7,500 bases of DNA from Verrucomicrobiota bacterium (GTDB lineage Bacteria; Verrucomicrobiota; Verrucomicrobiia; Opitutales; UBA953), in NCBI GenBank assembly GCA_009917805.1, contig RGES01000060.1, positions 1 through 7,500 of the forward strand, given 5' to 3'. The translations under genes and the position numbers were made by a program. Of the stretch, positions 1-6,038 are shown piece after piece. Positions within the stretch are counted from its first letter, which is position 1. Every line of letters begins with the position of its first letter. Below the pieces are notes generated by a model. The model was not told the origin of the DNA, did no database searches, and saw only the letters and a list, made by a program, of their open reading frames with translations.

Positions 1-1106
1 AGGCCGGCGGCCTGGGCCATCGCCTCGACCTGCAGGACGCCCGGCATGACCGGCTGGCCGGGGAAGTGGCCCTGGAAATAGGGCTCGTTGATCGTGACGT
101 TCTTGATCGCGACCAAGGAGTCGTCGTTGAGCTCGACCACGCGGTCGACCATCACGAACGGGTAGCGGTGGGGCAGGGCGTTGAGGATCTGGCGGATGTC
201 GAGAGCCGAGCCGGCGGGGGCCGTCGGGGCTTCGACCTTCGGACCGGCGGGCGCGGCCTTGGCCTTGGGGGCCTTGGATTCCTGCCACTGTTTGCGGACG
301 GCCGCGGCGAGGCGGGCGTTGAGCGCGTGGCCCGGACGGACGGCGATGATGTGGGCCTTGAGGCGGACGCCGGAGAGGACGATGTCGCCGACGATATCGA
401 GGATCTTATGGCGGACGAGCTCGTCCTTGAAGCGCAGGGGCTCCTTGCTGACGATCTTGTCTCCCTTGAGGATGATCGCGGAGTCGAGCGTGCCGCCTTT
501 GATGAGGCCCTTCTCGATGAGGCCTTCGATGTCCTCGTAGATCGTGAACGTGCGGGCCGGGGCGATCTGCGCCTCGTAGGTCTCGGCGTCGATGTCGATC
601 GTCAGGTGCTGCGTGTGGATGCCGCGGTCGTCGGCCGACGTGCAGGTGATGCGCAGGCCGTCGAAGGGCAGGGCGATGATCGAGCGGCTGCCTTCGTTGA
701 TCGTGATCGGGTGCGTCAGCGTGAACGTCTCGCGCGGGGCGTCTTGTTCGACGACGCCGCACTGATGGATGAGCGTGGTGAACGGACGGGCCGAACCGTC
801 GACGATGGGCGGCTCGGAGGCGTCGAGCTCGATGATCGCGTTGTCCACGGCCATGCCGCTGAGGGCGGAGAGGACATGCTCGATGGTGTGCAGCTTGACG
901 GTGTCGGAAGAGACGGTCGTCTTGCGCTCGAGTTCCGTGATCATCTCGGACACCGGGCGGACCTCAGGCTTGCCGAATAGGTCGATGCGACGGAAGACCA
1001 GGCCCGTGTCGGGGGCGCCCGGCTTCAGGGTCAGGGTGACGTCCTGTCCGGTGTGGAGGGCCTTGCCCTTGACGGAGGCTTCTTTGCCTAAGGTGCGCTG
1101 TTTCAT
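1..1106 (-). CDS. lpxC-fabZ: Bifunctional LpxC-FabZ: UDP-3-O-acyl-GlcNAc deacetylase fused to 3-hydroxyacyl-ACP dehydratase (partial, 3' end missing)
   Basis: LpxC catalyses the committed deacetylation step of lipid A synthesis; FabZ dehydrates 3-hydroxyacyl-ACP in fatty acid elongation. Both are cytoplasmic and compete for the same 3-hydroxyacyl-ACP pool. The visible 368 residues start MKQRTLGKEASVKG, the usual LpxC N-terminus, which fixes the ATG at 1106-1104. LpxC zinc and catalytic residues are present: HTIEH (E76, H77), HKILD (H233, D237) and the GHALN histidine (H260). An Ala/Pro/Lys-rich linker (about 277-300) follows. FabZ then begins with LPHRYPFVMVDRV (catalytic H313) and GHFPGQPVMPGVLQVEAMAQ (catalytic E361). 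The window ends within FabZ, so about 80-100 residues are likely missing. No clear Shine-Dalgarno site precedes the start. Domain identity is very secure; the fusion is read directly as one uninterrupted frame. Confidence 0.97.
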   Translation of the reverse strand, partial: MKQRTLGKEASVKGKALHTGQDVTLTLKPGAPDTGLVFRRIDLFGKPEVRPVSEMITELERKTTVSSDTVKLHTIEHVLSALSGMAVDNAIIELDASEPPIVDGSARPFTTLIHQCGVVEQDAPRETFTLTHPITINEGSRSIIALPFDGLRITCTSADDRGIHTQHLTIDIDAETYEAQIAPARTFTIYEDIEGLIEKGLIKGGTLDSAIILKGDKIVSKEPLRFKDELVRHKILDIVGDIVLSGVRLKAHIIAVRPGHALNARLAAAVRKQWQESKAPKAKAAPAGPKVEAPTAPAGSALDIRQILNALPHRYPFVMVDRVVELNDDSLVAIKNVTINEPYFQGHFPGQPVMPGVLQVEAMAQAAG

Positions 1107-1110
1107 GCCG

Positions 1111-1129
1111 TTCACACAGTTATTCACAC
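1111..1129 (-). repeat. Direct repeat GTGTGAA x2 just upstream of lpxC
   Basis: On the minus strand the heptamer GTGTGAA occurs at 1129-1123 and again at 1117-1111, 12 bases apart, within 25 bases of the lpxC start codon. A third copy (plus-strand TTCACAC) lies at 1423-1429, upstream of trpG. The first copy overlaps TTATTCACA (1120-1128, plus strand), which fits the DnaA-box consensus TTATNCACA. The pair sits over the candidate lpxC -10 element, so an operator is possible. No regulator can be named. Confidence 0.45.
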
Positions 1130-1146
1130 CCCCCTGCCTCTGTAAA
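1119..1146 (-). promoter_or_regulatory. Candidate sigma-70-like promoter for lpxC-fabZ
   Basis: On the minus strand TTTACA (1146-1141) has five of six -35 consensus bases. After a 16-base spacer comes AATAAC (1124-1119), with four of six -10 bases. The predicted transcription start would leave only a very short leader before the ATG at 1106, consistent with the missing Shine-Dalgarno site. The match is modest and could be chance. Confidence 0.3.
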
Positions 1147-1272
1147 GGCCTACTTTCGAGGGGTTTGGGCTGAAATTCACGATGAAGGGGTGGGGGTAGG
1201 GATAGGGGCATGGATAGGCTGATTCAGGGGTCGGGCTAGGGCTGGGAGAGGCAAAGCCGATGTAGGACGGAG

Positions 1273-1333
1273 GATGAAAGATGAGTGATGATAGCTGGAC
1301 CTGAAGCCCGTCCTTCATCGCCCATCGTTCATC
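1273..1333. repeat. Imperfect inverted repeat (16 of 19 positions)
   Basis: The left arm at 1273-1291 (GATGAAAGATGAGTGATGA) matches the reverse complement of the right arm at 1315-1333 (TCATCGCCCATCGTTCATC) at 16 of 19 positions, with a 23-base loop. Further out, G-rich DNA at 1233-1246 faces C-rich DNA at 1365-1379 in the same mirrored order. The arms are built of short TCATC-type words, so the match partly reflects low complexity. Confidence 0.5.
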
Positions 1334-1392
1334 TGCTTTTACCATCTGTCCCTCGCTGTTCTGTCCCTAGCCCTGGCCCTGTTTCTAGCCCT

Positions 1393-1414
1393 CGCAGCGA
1401 TGTTCATCGCTGCG
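1393..1414. repeat. Perfect 10-bp palindromic hairpin upstream of trpG
   Basis: CGCAGCGATG (1393-1402) and CATCGCTGCG (1405-1414) are exact reverse complements separated by TT; in practice the stem would be nine pairs with a four-base loop. No T-run follows on the plus strand, so it is not a standard terminator. It lies 65 bases before the trpG start, next to the third TTCACAC copy. It may be a protein-binding palindrome or a REP-like element. Confidence 0.5.
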
Positions 1415-1443
1415 CTCACTTGTTCACACGGGGCCGCGGTTCC

Positions 1444-1472
1444 TTGACACTTCGCAGCGCCGGGCAAATCGT
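1444..1472 (+). promoter_or_regulatory. Weak candidate promoter for the trpG-nrdR operon
   Basis: A perfect -35 hexamer TTGACA lies at 1444-1449. The region 15-17 bases downstream (CAAATCGT, 1465-1472) resembles a -10 box only poorly. Transcription from it would start almost at the GTG at 1479, giving a leaderless or nearly leaderless message. Low certainty. Confidence 0.25.
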
Positions 1473-1478
1473 CCGCAC

Positions 1479-2042
<564 letters not shown>

Positions 2043-2045
2043 GCG

Positions 2046-2510
2046 ATGTTCTGCCCCCGCTGCAATCACGAGGATACGAAGGTCCTGGAGACCCGCCTCG
2101 GGAAGGGTAACCATTCCATCCGCCGCCGCCGCGAGTGCCTGGCGTGCGATCACCGCTTCAGCACGATCGAGGAGATCGTCCGCGAAGGCATGGTCGTCGT
2201 GAAGCGCAACGGCGCCCGCGAGGATTTCGACATCGGCAAGATCGCGTCCGGCGTCCGTAAGGCCACCGACAAGCGTCCCATCGAGCTCGAGCGCATCAAC
2301 CTGATGATCTCCGAGATCGTCGAGAACCTGCAGGCGAAGTTCGGCGACGAAGTCCCGTCCAGCGCCATCGGCGAGGAGATCATGGCGCGCCTCCAGGCGG
2401 TCGACCAGATCGCCTACGTCCGCTTCGCCAGCGTCTACCGCGAGTTCCGCGACATCGACGAGCTCGCCAAGGCCATCGACCAGCTCCGCAAGGGAGGCAA
2501 AGCCAAGTGA
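2046..2510 (+). CDS. nrdR: Transcriptional repressor NrdR
   Basis: NrdR is a zinc-ribbon/ATP-cone repressor that binds NrdR boxes in front of ribonucleotide reductase genes and responds to ATP/dATP levels. The 154-residue length is typical. The N-terminal ribbon shows CPRC (Cys3, Cys6) and CLAC (Cys32, Cys35), and the basic DNA-binding segment IRRRREC lies between. The ATP-cone follows, with VVKRNGAREDFDIGKI, DKRPIE and VPSSAIGEEIM. The classic YVRFASVYREFRDIDE motif is near the C-terminus. The start is the ATG 3 bases after the trpG stop, giving the usual M-x-CPxC opening. Its stop overlaps the GTG of the next gene (GTGA). No ribonucleotide reductase gene or obvious NrdR box is in the window. 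Confidence 0.97.
   Translation: MFCPRCNHEDTKVLETRLGKGNHSIRRRRECLACDHRFSTIEEIVREGMVVVKRNGAREDFDIGKIASGVRKATDKRPIELERINLMISEIVENLQAKFGDEVPSSAIGEEIMARLQAVDQIAYVRFASVYREFRDIDELAKAIDQLRKGGKAK
2491..2497 (+). promoter_or_regulatory. Ribosome binding site AGGGAGG for the 2507 gene
   Basis: AGGGAGG lies 9 bases before the GTG at 2507 and is the clearest Shine-Dalgarno-like site in the window. It lies inside the nrdR coding sequence and supports choosing the GTG that overlaps the nrdR stop. Confidence 0.5.
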
Positions 2511-2980
2511 CCGCCGCGCTGCCCAAGTCGATCCGCCTCCGCACGCTGAACGCGCTGCTGGCCTCGATGGTCGGCACCGCGCCCCAGCTGCGCAGCGACG
2601 TCGACGCGGTGCTGCGCGTCTTCGAGGCCGACGACGAGACCGACCCGCGCCTCAACGCCGCGGACCTCGCCGCCGCGGCCGCCCAGATCTTCCGCCTGCT
2701 TTCGCCGGATCGTCCGGTCCCGACCGTCGCGGTGCTCGACCATCGCGCCGAACCGTTCGACGCCCTCTGGGCCAACGAGCGCGTCGAAGCCGCGCTCGCC
2801 ACGACCGGCCAAGCCGCCGACGTGCTCTTCTGGGTCGTCGGCCTGCAGGATCAGTATCTCGCCGGCACCCGCGCCCGTTCGACCCGCTGGCGCACCGCCT
2901 ACGACGAGGCGGTCGATACCGTGCAGGGACTCGTCGCCCGCCAGGCCGGCCGCCGTCGCGTGACGGTCGTCGTCCTCTGA
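2507..2980 (+). CDS. Hypothetical protein, 157 aa, between nrdR and the HIT gene
   Basis: I do not recognise this protein. It starts at a GTG overlapping the nrdR stop by 4 bases and preceded by AGGGAGG, and it ends 6 bases before the HIT gene, so it is almost surely translated in the operon. The sequence is soluble-looking, rich in Ala, Asp and Arg, with no signal peptide, membrane helix or cysteine. Residues 1-70 look helical and partly acidic (FEADDETDPR). A hydrophobic strand, VPTVAVLDH, lies around 71-79, a WANERVEAAL helix near 88-97, a second strand ADVLFWVVGL near 104-113, and the C-terminus ends in RRRVTVVVL. Alternating strands and helices would fit a small alpha/beta fold, but no catalytic motif stands out. 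The compact reading frame makes expression likely; function is unknown. Confidence 0.8.
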   Translation: MTAALPKSIRLRTLNALLASMVGTAPQLRSDVDAVLRVFEADDETDPRLNAADLAAAAAQIFRLLSPDRPVPTVAVLDHRAEPFDALWANERVEAALATTGQAADVLFWVVGLQDQYLAGTRARSTRWRTAYDEAVDTVQGLVARQAGRRRVTVVVL

Positions 2981-2986
2981 TTTCCC

Positions 2987-3334
2987 ATGAGCGCCCCGAA
3001 GACGCTGTTCCAGAAGATCGCGGACAAGGAGATCCCCGCGAAGCTCATCCATGAGGACCCCGTATGCGTGGCCTTCCATGACATCGCCCCGCAGGCCCCG
3101 ACGCATGTGCTGATCGTGCCCCGCAAGCCCATCCCGCGCGTCGCCGAGGCGTCCGCCGAGGACCAGGCCACGCTCGGTCATCTCCTGCTCATCGCGGGCC
3201 AGCTCTCCCGTCAGCTCGGCCTGGCCAAGGGTTTCCGCGTCGTGATCAACAACGGTCCCGATGGCGGTGAAACCGTCCCGCACCTGCACGTGCATCTGCT
3301 GGGTGGACGCGCCCTCGATTGGCCGCCAGGCTGA
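2987..3334 (+). CDS. HIT-family (histidine triad) nucleotide-binding protein, HinT-like
   Basis: HinT-type proteins are small dimeric purine nucleoside phosphoramidate hydrolases that act on AMP-lysine-like substrates. The 115 residues match the family length. The start LFQKIADKEIPAKLIHEDP and the segments VAFHDIAPQAPTH and VLIVPRKPI are typical, and the triad is HLHVHLLGGR with His99, His101 and His103. GFRVVINNGPDGGETV, in front of the triad, is also characteristic. The C-terminus stops soon after the triad (GGRALDWPPG), as in short HinT members. The ATG lies 6 bases after the previous stop and the gene ends 4 bases before tsaB, so it is in the operon. No Shine-Dalgarno site is visible. Confidence 0.95.
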   Translation: MSAPKTLFQKIADKEIPAKLIHEDPVCVAFHDIAPQAPTHVLIVPRKPIPRVAEASAEDQATLGHLLLIAGQLSRQLGLAKGFRVVINNGPDGGETVPHLHVHLLGGRALDWPPG

Positions 3335-3338
3335 CGCC

Positions 3339-3983
3339 ATGAGCGCGCCCGAACCCTGCCTCGTCCTCGACGGCTCCGCCCGCGCCGGTGTGCGGGTGGG
3401 AGTTCTCTCGGGCGGTCGCTGGGCAGGGCAGGGCCTCTCGCCTGATGGCGCCTTGGAGGGCCTCTTTGGCTGCGTCGAAACGGCCTTGGCCGAAGCCAAG
3501 CTGTCCCTCGCCGACATCCGCTCCTTTGCCTTGTGCGTCGGACCGGGCTCCGTGCTGGGCATCCGTATCGCTTCCCTGGCGGTCCGCTCCTGGTCCGCTC
3601 TCGAGCCGCGGCCGATCTTCGTCTGGGAGTCGCTCGCGGGCATCGCGCGTTCGGCGTTGGCCGCAGGCGAAAAAGGCCCGTTCCTCGTCGCCGTCGAATC
3701 GCGGCTGAAGCGCTGGCATGCGCTCGAGGTTTCCGCCGACGGTTCCCTCGGCGTGCCTTTCGAGGCCGAAGCGGCGCAGCTGAATTCTGCCGGCCGTCGT
3801 ATCCTTGCCTCGAGCGAAGCGGCCGCCGGTGCGCTGCGTGCGCACGTCGCCGTCCCGCCTCCGTGGTCGGCCCTGCCGACCTTCTTCGCGCGGCCTGGTT
3901 TCCTGCGGAAGGAAGCACGCCCCGACGCGTTGAACGTCGCCAATGATTTCGCCACCTGGTCCGGGGAGCGCCACCGCTCATGA
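3339..3983 (+). CDS. tsaB: tRNA threonylcarbamoyladenosine biosynthesis protein TsaB-like
   Basis: TsaB is the inactive ASKHA-fold partner that dimerises with TsaD in the complex making N6-threonylcarbamoyladenosine on ANN-decoding tRNAs. The 214 residues start MSAPEPCLVLDGSARAGVRV, equivalent to the LxIDTS phosphate-1 strand of the family. The stretch LADIRSFALCVGPGSVLGIR corresponds to the usual I-x-x-I-GPGSFTGLRIG region, followed by an A-x-P-I-x-x-x-x-SL-like region (RPIFVWESLAGIA). The match is divergent: FTG is replaced by VLG, and the second half shows little recognisable motif, as is common in TsaB. I chose the ATG at 3339, 4 bases after the HIT stop; an earlier in-frame ATG at 3261 would overlap the HIT triad. 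The stop overlaps the alr start (ATGA). TsaD and TsaE are not in the window. Confidence 0.8.
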   Translation: MSAPEPCLVLDGSARAGVRVGVLSGGRWAGQGLSPDGALEGLFGCVETALAEAKLSLADIRSFALCVGPGSVLGIRIASLAVRSWSALEPRPIFVWESLAGIARSALAAGEKGPFLVAVESRLKRWHALEVSADGSLGVPFEAEAAQLNSAGRRILASSEAAAGALRAHVAVPPPWSALPTFFARPGFLRKEARPDALNVANDFATWSGERHRS

Positions 3984-4772
3984 GCGCTTCGTCGAACGCT
4001 TCCGCCGCGCGCGCCTGGGTCGAGATCGACTTGCCGGCCATCGACCGCAACGTCGGCCGGTGGTGAAGGCCAATGCCTACGGGCACGGCATGCCGGAGGT
4101 CGCCACGCGCCTCCTGCAGGCGGGCGTGGATTGCTTCGCGGTGGCGAACGTCGCCGAAGCCGCGAAACTCCGGGAAGTCGGCCATGACGCCGACATCCTG
4201 CTGCTCAGCCCGACCTTGCCGGGCGAACTCCCGCGTGCGTTGGCCCTCGGGCTCGACCTCACCTTGAACTCGCTGGACGAAGCCCGGGCGCTGGCCGCCG
4301 CGGCCGCCAAGTCCGGCCTCAAGGCGAAGGTGCACGTCAAGGTCGACACCGGCATGGGCCGCGCCGGCATCTGGCATGAGCAGGCCGCGGAGCTCTTCGC
4401 CTTCGTGCAGGCCGCCCACGGCTTCGAATGGCGCGGCGTCTACACGCACTTCTCCGACGCCGACAGCGATGCGGCCTTCACCGCCGCTCAGCGCACGATC
4501 TTCCTGAAGTTGCTGGAGGGCATCCCCGCTTCCGTCCGCGCCGGTCTGATGATCCATGCCGACAACAGCGCCGGCCTCGAGAGCTTCTCGGCTTCGACGT
4601 GACCGACGTCGCCGGCGCGGCCGTCGGTGACATCGTGACGATCCTCGGCGCCCAGGCCACGGACCGCATCACCGTGGCGGAGTTCTGCGCGTGGTCCGAC
4701 TGCATCCCTTGGGAGGCCCTTTGCACGCTGACCCAGCGGGTGCAGCGCGTCTATCGTACCGACCGAACCTGA
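3980..4772 (+). pseudogene. alr: Alanine racemase gene broken by two internal frame-changing gaps
   Basis: Alr is the PLP enzyme that makes D-alanine for peptidoglycan. Three conserved blocks occur in order but in three different frames. Block 1 (ATG at 3980, overlapping the tsaB stop) reads to AWVEIDLPAIDRNVGRW and then stops at 4064-4066. Block 2 (frame starting near 4057, to 4602) opens with PVVKANAYGHG, holding the PLP lysine, and runs through KVDTGMGRAG and HADNSAGLE. Block 3 (to the stop at 4770-4772) reads GFDVTDVAGAAVGD to PWEALCTLTQRVQRVYR, the normal C-terminus. Against typical Alr, about 13-16 residues are missing at the first join and about 100 at the second, including the segment with the catalytic tyrosine (VGYADGY region). 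Both gaps must be 1 modulo 3 bases. It cannot give a working Alr as written. Recent decay or an assembly error are both possible. Confidence 0.88.
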
Positions 4773-4776
4773 TAGC

Positions 4777-6036
4777 ATGGCCGCCTGCCTCCGCTTCTTG
4801 CTGATTTGCCTGGTCACGTGCGTTGCGCGCGCGACGGATGATCCCCTTGCCTCGGCGATCGGCCATGCCAAGGCGCACCCGCAAGGGGACGTCCCTGCCA
4901 GCTTCGTCGCGGCGGATTATCGCGGCGACCTCCGCGACCTCCCCATCGGCGTCTTCGATTCCGGCGTCGGCGGCCTCACGGTGCTCGAGGCCCTCAAGGC
5001 GCATGATCGCCATCATAACGTGACCGGCGCGGACGGCGCGGACGGCGTGCCGGATTTCGCCGGCGAACGCTTCGTGTATTTCGGCGACCAGGCCAACATG
5101 CCTTACGGGAATTATTCCGCGGTCGGGCGCACCGATTTCCTGCGCGAGCTCATCCTGCGCGACGCCTTGTTCCTGCTTGGCCGCCGTCAGGCGCGTGGCG
5201 ACAAGCCGCCGGTGAAGGCCATCGTCATCGCCTGCAATACCGCCACCGCCTATGGGCTCGAAGACCTCCGGGCCGCGGTGAAGGCCTGGGGCATCCCGGT
5301 CATCGTCGTCGGCGTCGTCGAAGCCGGTGCGCAAGGGCTGGCCGAGACCGCCGAAGGCGCGCAGGGCGGCGTGGCCGTGCTCGCGACCGTGGGGACCTGC
5401 GCTTCCAACGCCTATCCCAAGGCCATCGCCAAGGTCACGGGCCGACCGGTCCGTCAGCTGGGTTCGGCCAGCCTCGCCGCCGCGATCGAAGGCGATCCTT
5501 CGGTCAAGACCCCGATCCGCGACATCATCCGTGCCGATGTCGGCGCTTTCCTGAAGTCGGCCGCCGCCGACGACGCCGCGCCGATCGACACCCTGATGCT
5601 GGGATGCACCCATTACCCATTGGTCGCCGACGAGATCGCCGCCGCCTTCGCCTATTGGCGCGAACAGTCCGACGCGTCCGGCCGGAAGCCTTACGCCACC
5701 CTCGTGGCACCGAAGCTCAAGCAGGTGAATCCGGCGGCCTGGACGGCCGAGTCCTTATGGCGTTCGCTCCGCGGCGCCCAGATGATGGCGGTCGCTCGGC
5801 CGAAGGGCGGAGACCAATTCTTCCTCTCCGTGGCGAATCCGGCCTGGAAGGGCGTCGGGCTGGCCGCGGACGGCACGTTGACCTACGAATATAAATACGG
5901 ACGTTCCCCCGGTCAGGTCGGGCGCGAGGATACGCTCAACGTGCCCATGACGGCAGAGGCTTTGCCGGGGGCGACGGCCGGCTTGGTCCGCGAAAGGCTG
6001 CCGCTCACGTGGCGCAGCCTGCAAGGGGCGCGCTGA
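4777..6036 (+). CDS. Glutamate/aspartate racemase family protein with signal peptide and C-terminal extension
   Basis: MurI-type racemases are cofactor-independent two-cysteine enzymes that make D-glutamate. The core is clear: IGVFDSGVGGLTVLEAL (Asp61, Ser62), FVYFGDQANMPYGNYS, the first catalytic cysteine in VIACNTATAYG (Cys153), GVVEAGA, and the second in MLGCTHYPLV (Cys277, His279). Unlike normal MurI (about 260-290 aa) it has 419 residues. The first 19 look like a secretion signal (MAACLRFLLICLVTCVARA, AxA cleavage after Ala19), then about 35 residues precede the racemase domain. Residues about 340-419 (FFLSVANPAW, LTYEYKYGR and beyond) extend the C-terminus. A GADGADG loop lies at 84-90. 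No later in-frame ATG precedes the domain, so the signal cannot be trimmed by start choice. It follows the alr remnant by 4 bases. Whether it acts on glutamate or aspartate, and in the periplasm, is inference. Confidence 0.88.
   Translation: MAACLRFLLICLVTCVARATDDPLASAIGHAKAHPQGDVPASFVAADYRGDLRDLPIGVFDSGVGGLTVLEALKAHDRHHNVTGADGADGVPDFAGERFVYFGDQANMPYGNYSAVGRTDFLRELILRDALFLLGRRQARGDKPPVKAIVIACNTATAYGLEDLRAAVKAWGIPVIVVGVVEAGAQGLAETAEGAQGGVAVLATVGTCASNAYPKAIAKVTGRPVRQLGSASLAAAIEGDPSVKTPIRDIIRADVGAFLKSAAADDAAPIDTLMLGCTHYPLVADEIAAAFAYWREQSDASGRKPYATLVAPKLKQVNPAAWTAESLWRSLRGAQMMAVARPKGGDQFFLSVANPAWKGVGLAADGTLTYEYKYGRSPGQVGREDTLNVPMTAEALPGATAGLVRERLPLTWRSLQGAR
5026..5047 (+). repeat. Short tandem repeat GGCGCGGAC (two copies plus 4 bases) inside the racemase gene
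   Basis: Two exact copies (5026-5034, 5035-5043) and a partial third encode G-A-D-G-A-D-G at residues 84-90, a loop between the N-terminal helix and the YFGD strand of the racemase. It is a whole number of codons and probably arose by slippage. Confidence 0.6.
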
Positions 6037-6038
6037 GC

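Larger units (their letters stand above)
1107..1478. other. Divergent intergenic region with low-complexity inverted blocks
   Basis: This stretch lies between the divergent lpxC and trpG starts and has no credible gene. The left half on the plus strand is G-rich (GGGGTAGGGATAGGGG, GGGCTAGGGCTGGG) and then rich in GATGA words. The right half has the complementary character: TTCATC words and then CCCTAGCCCTGGCCC. It therefore reads as an imperfect mirror centred near 1303. A short minus-strand frame (1345-1124) translates to a Ser/Pro/Tyr-rich repetitive peptide and looks like a by-product of this low-complexity DNA. Promoters for both flanking genes should lie here. Confidence 0.7.

Noticed and set aside
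66..980. Plus-strand open frame of 304 codons
   Set aside because: It is the exact antisense of lpxC-fabZ and is made of repeated Asp, Arg, Val and Leu codons typical of a shadow frame.
1124..1345. Minus-strand 73-codon frame with a Ser/Pro/Tyr-rich peptide
   Set aside because: It reflects the repetitive low-complexity DNA, has no Shine-Dalgarno site and no conserved motif.
2435..3955. Long minus-strand open frame (about 500 codons) opposite nrdR to tsaB
   Set aside because: The opposite strand carries recognised NrdR, HIT and TsaB proteins; long antisense frames are common in high-G+C DNA and the translation has no family motif.
3211..4557. Minus-strand open frame of about 448 codons over hit, tsaB and alr
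   Set aside because: It is Arg-rich shadow sequence opposite genuine conserved proteins.
4050..4610. Programmed frameshifting in alr
   Set aside because: The sequence between conserved blocks is missing, not just out of phase, so a ribosomal shift would not restore Alr.
4777..4840. Lipoprotein signal (LVTC) in the exported racemase
   Set aside because: Thr at the -1 position does not fit the usual Gly/Ala/Ser of a lipobox; an AxA type I cleavage fits better.
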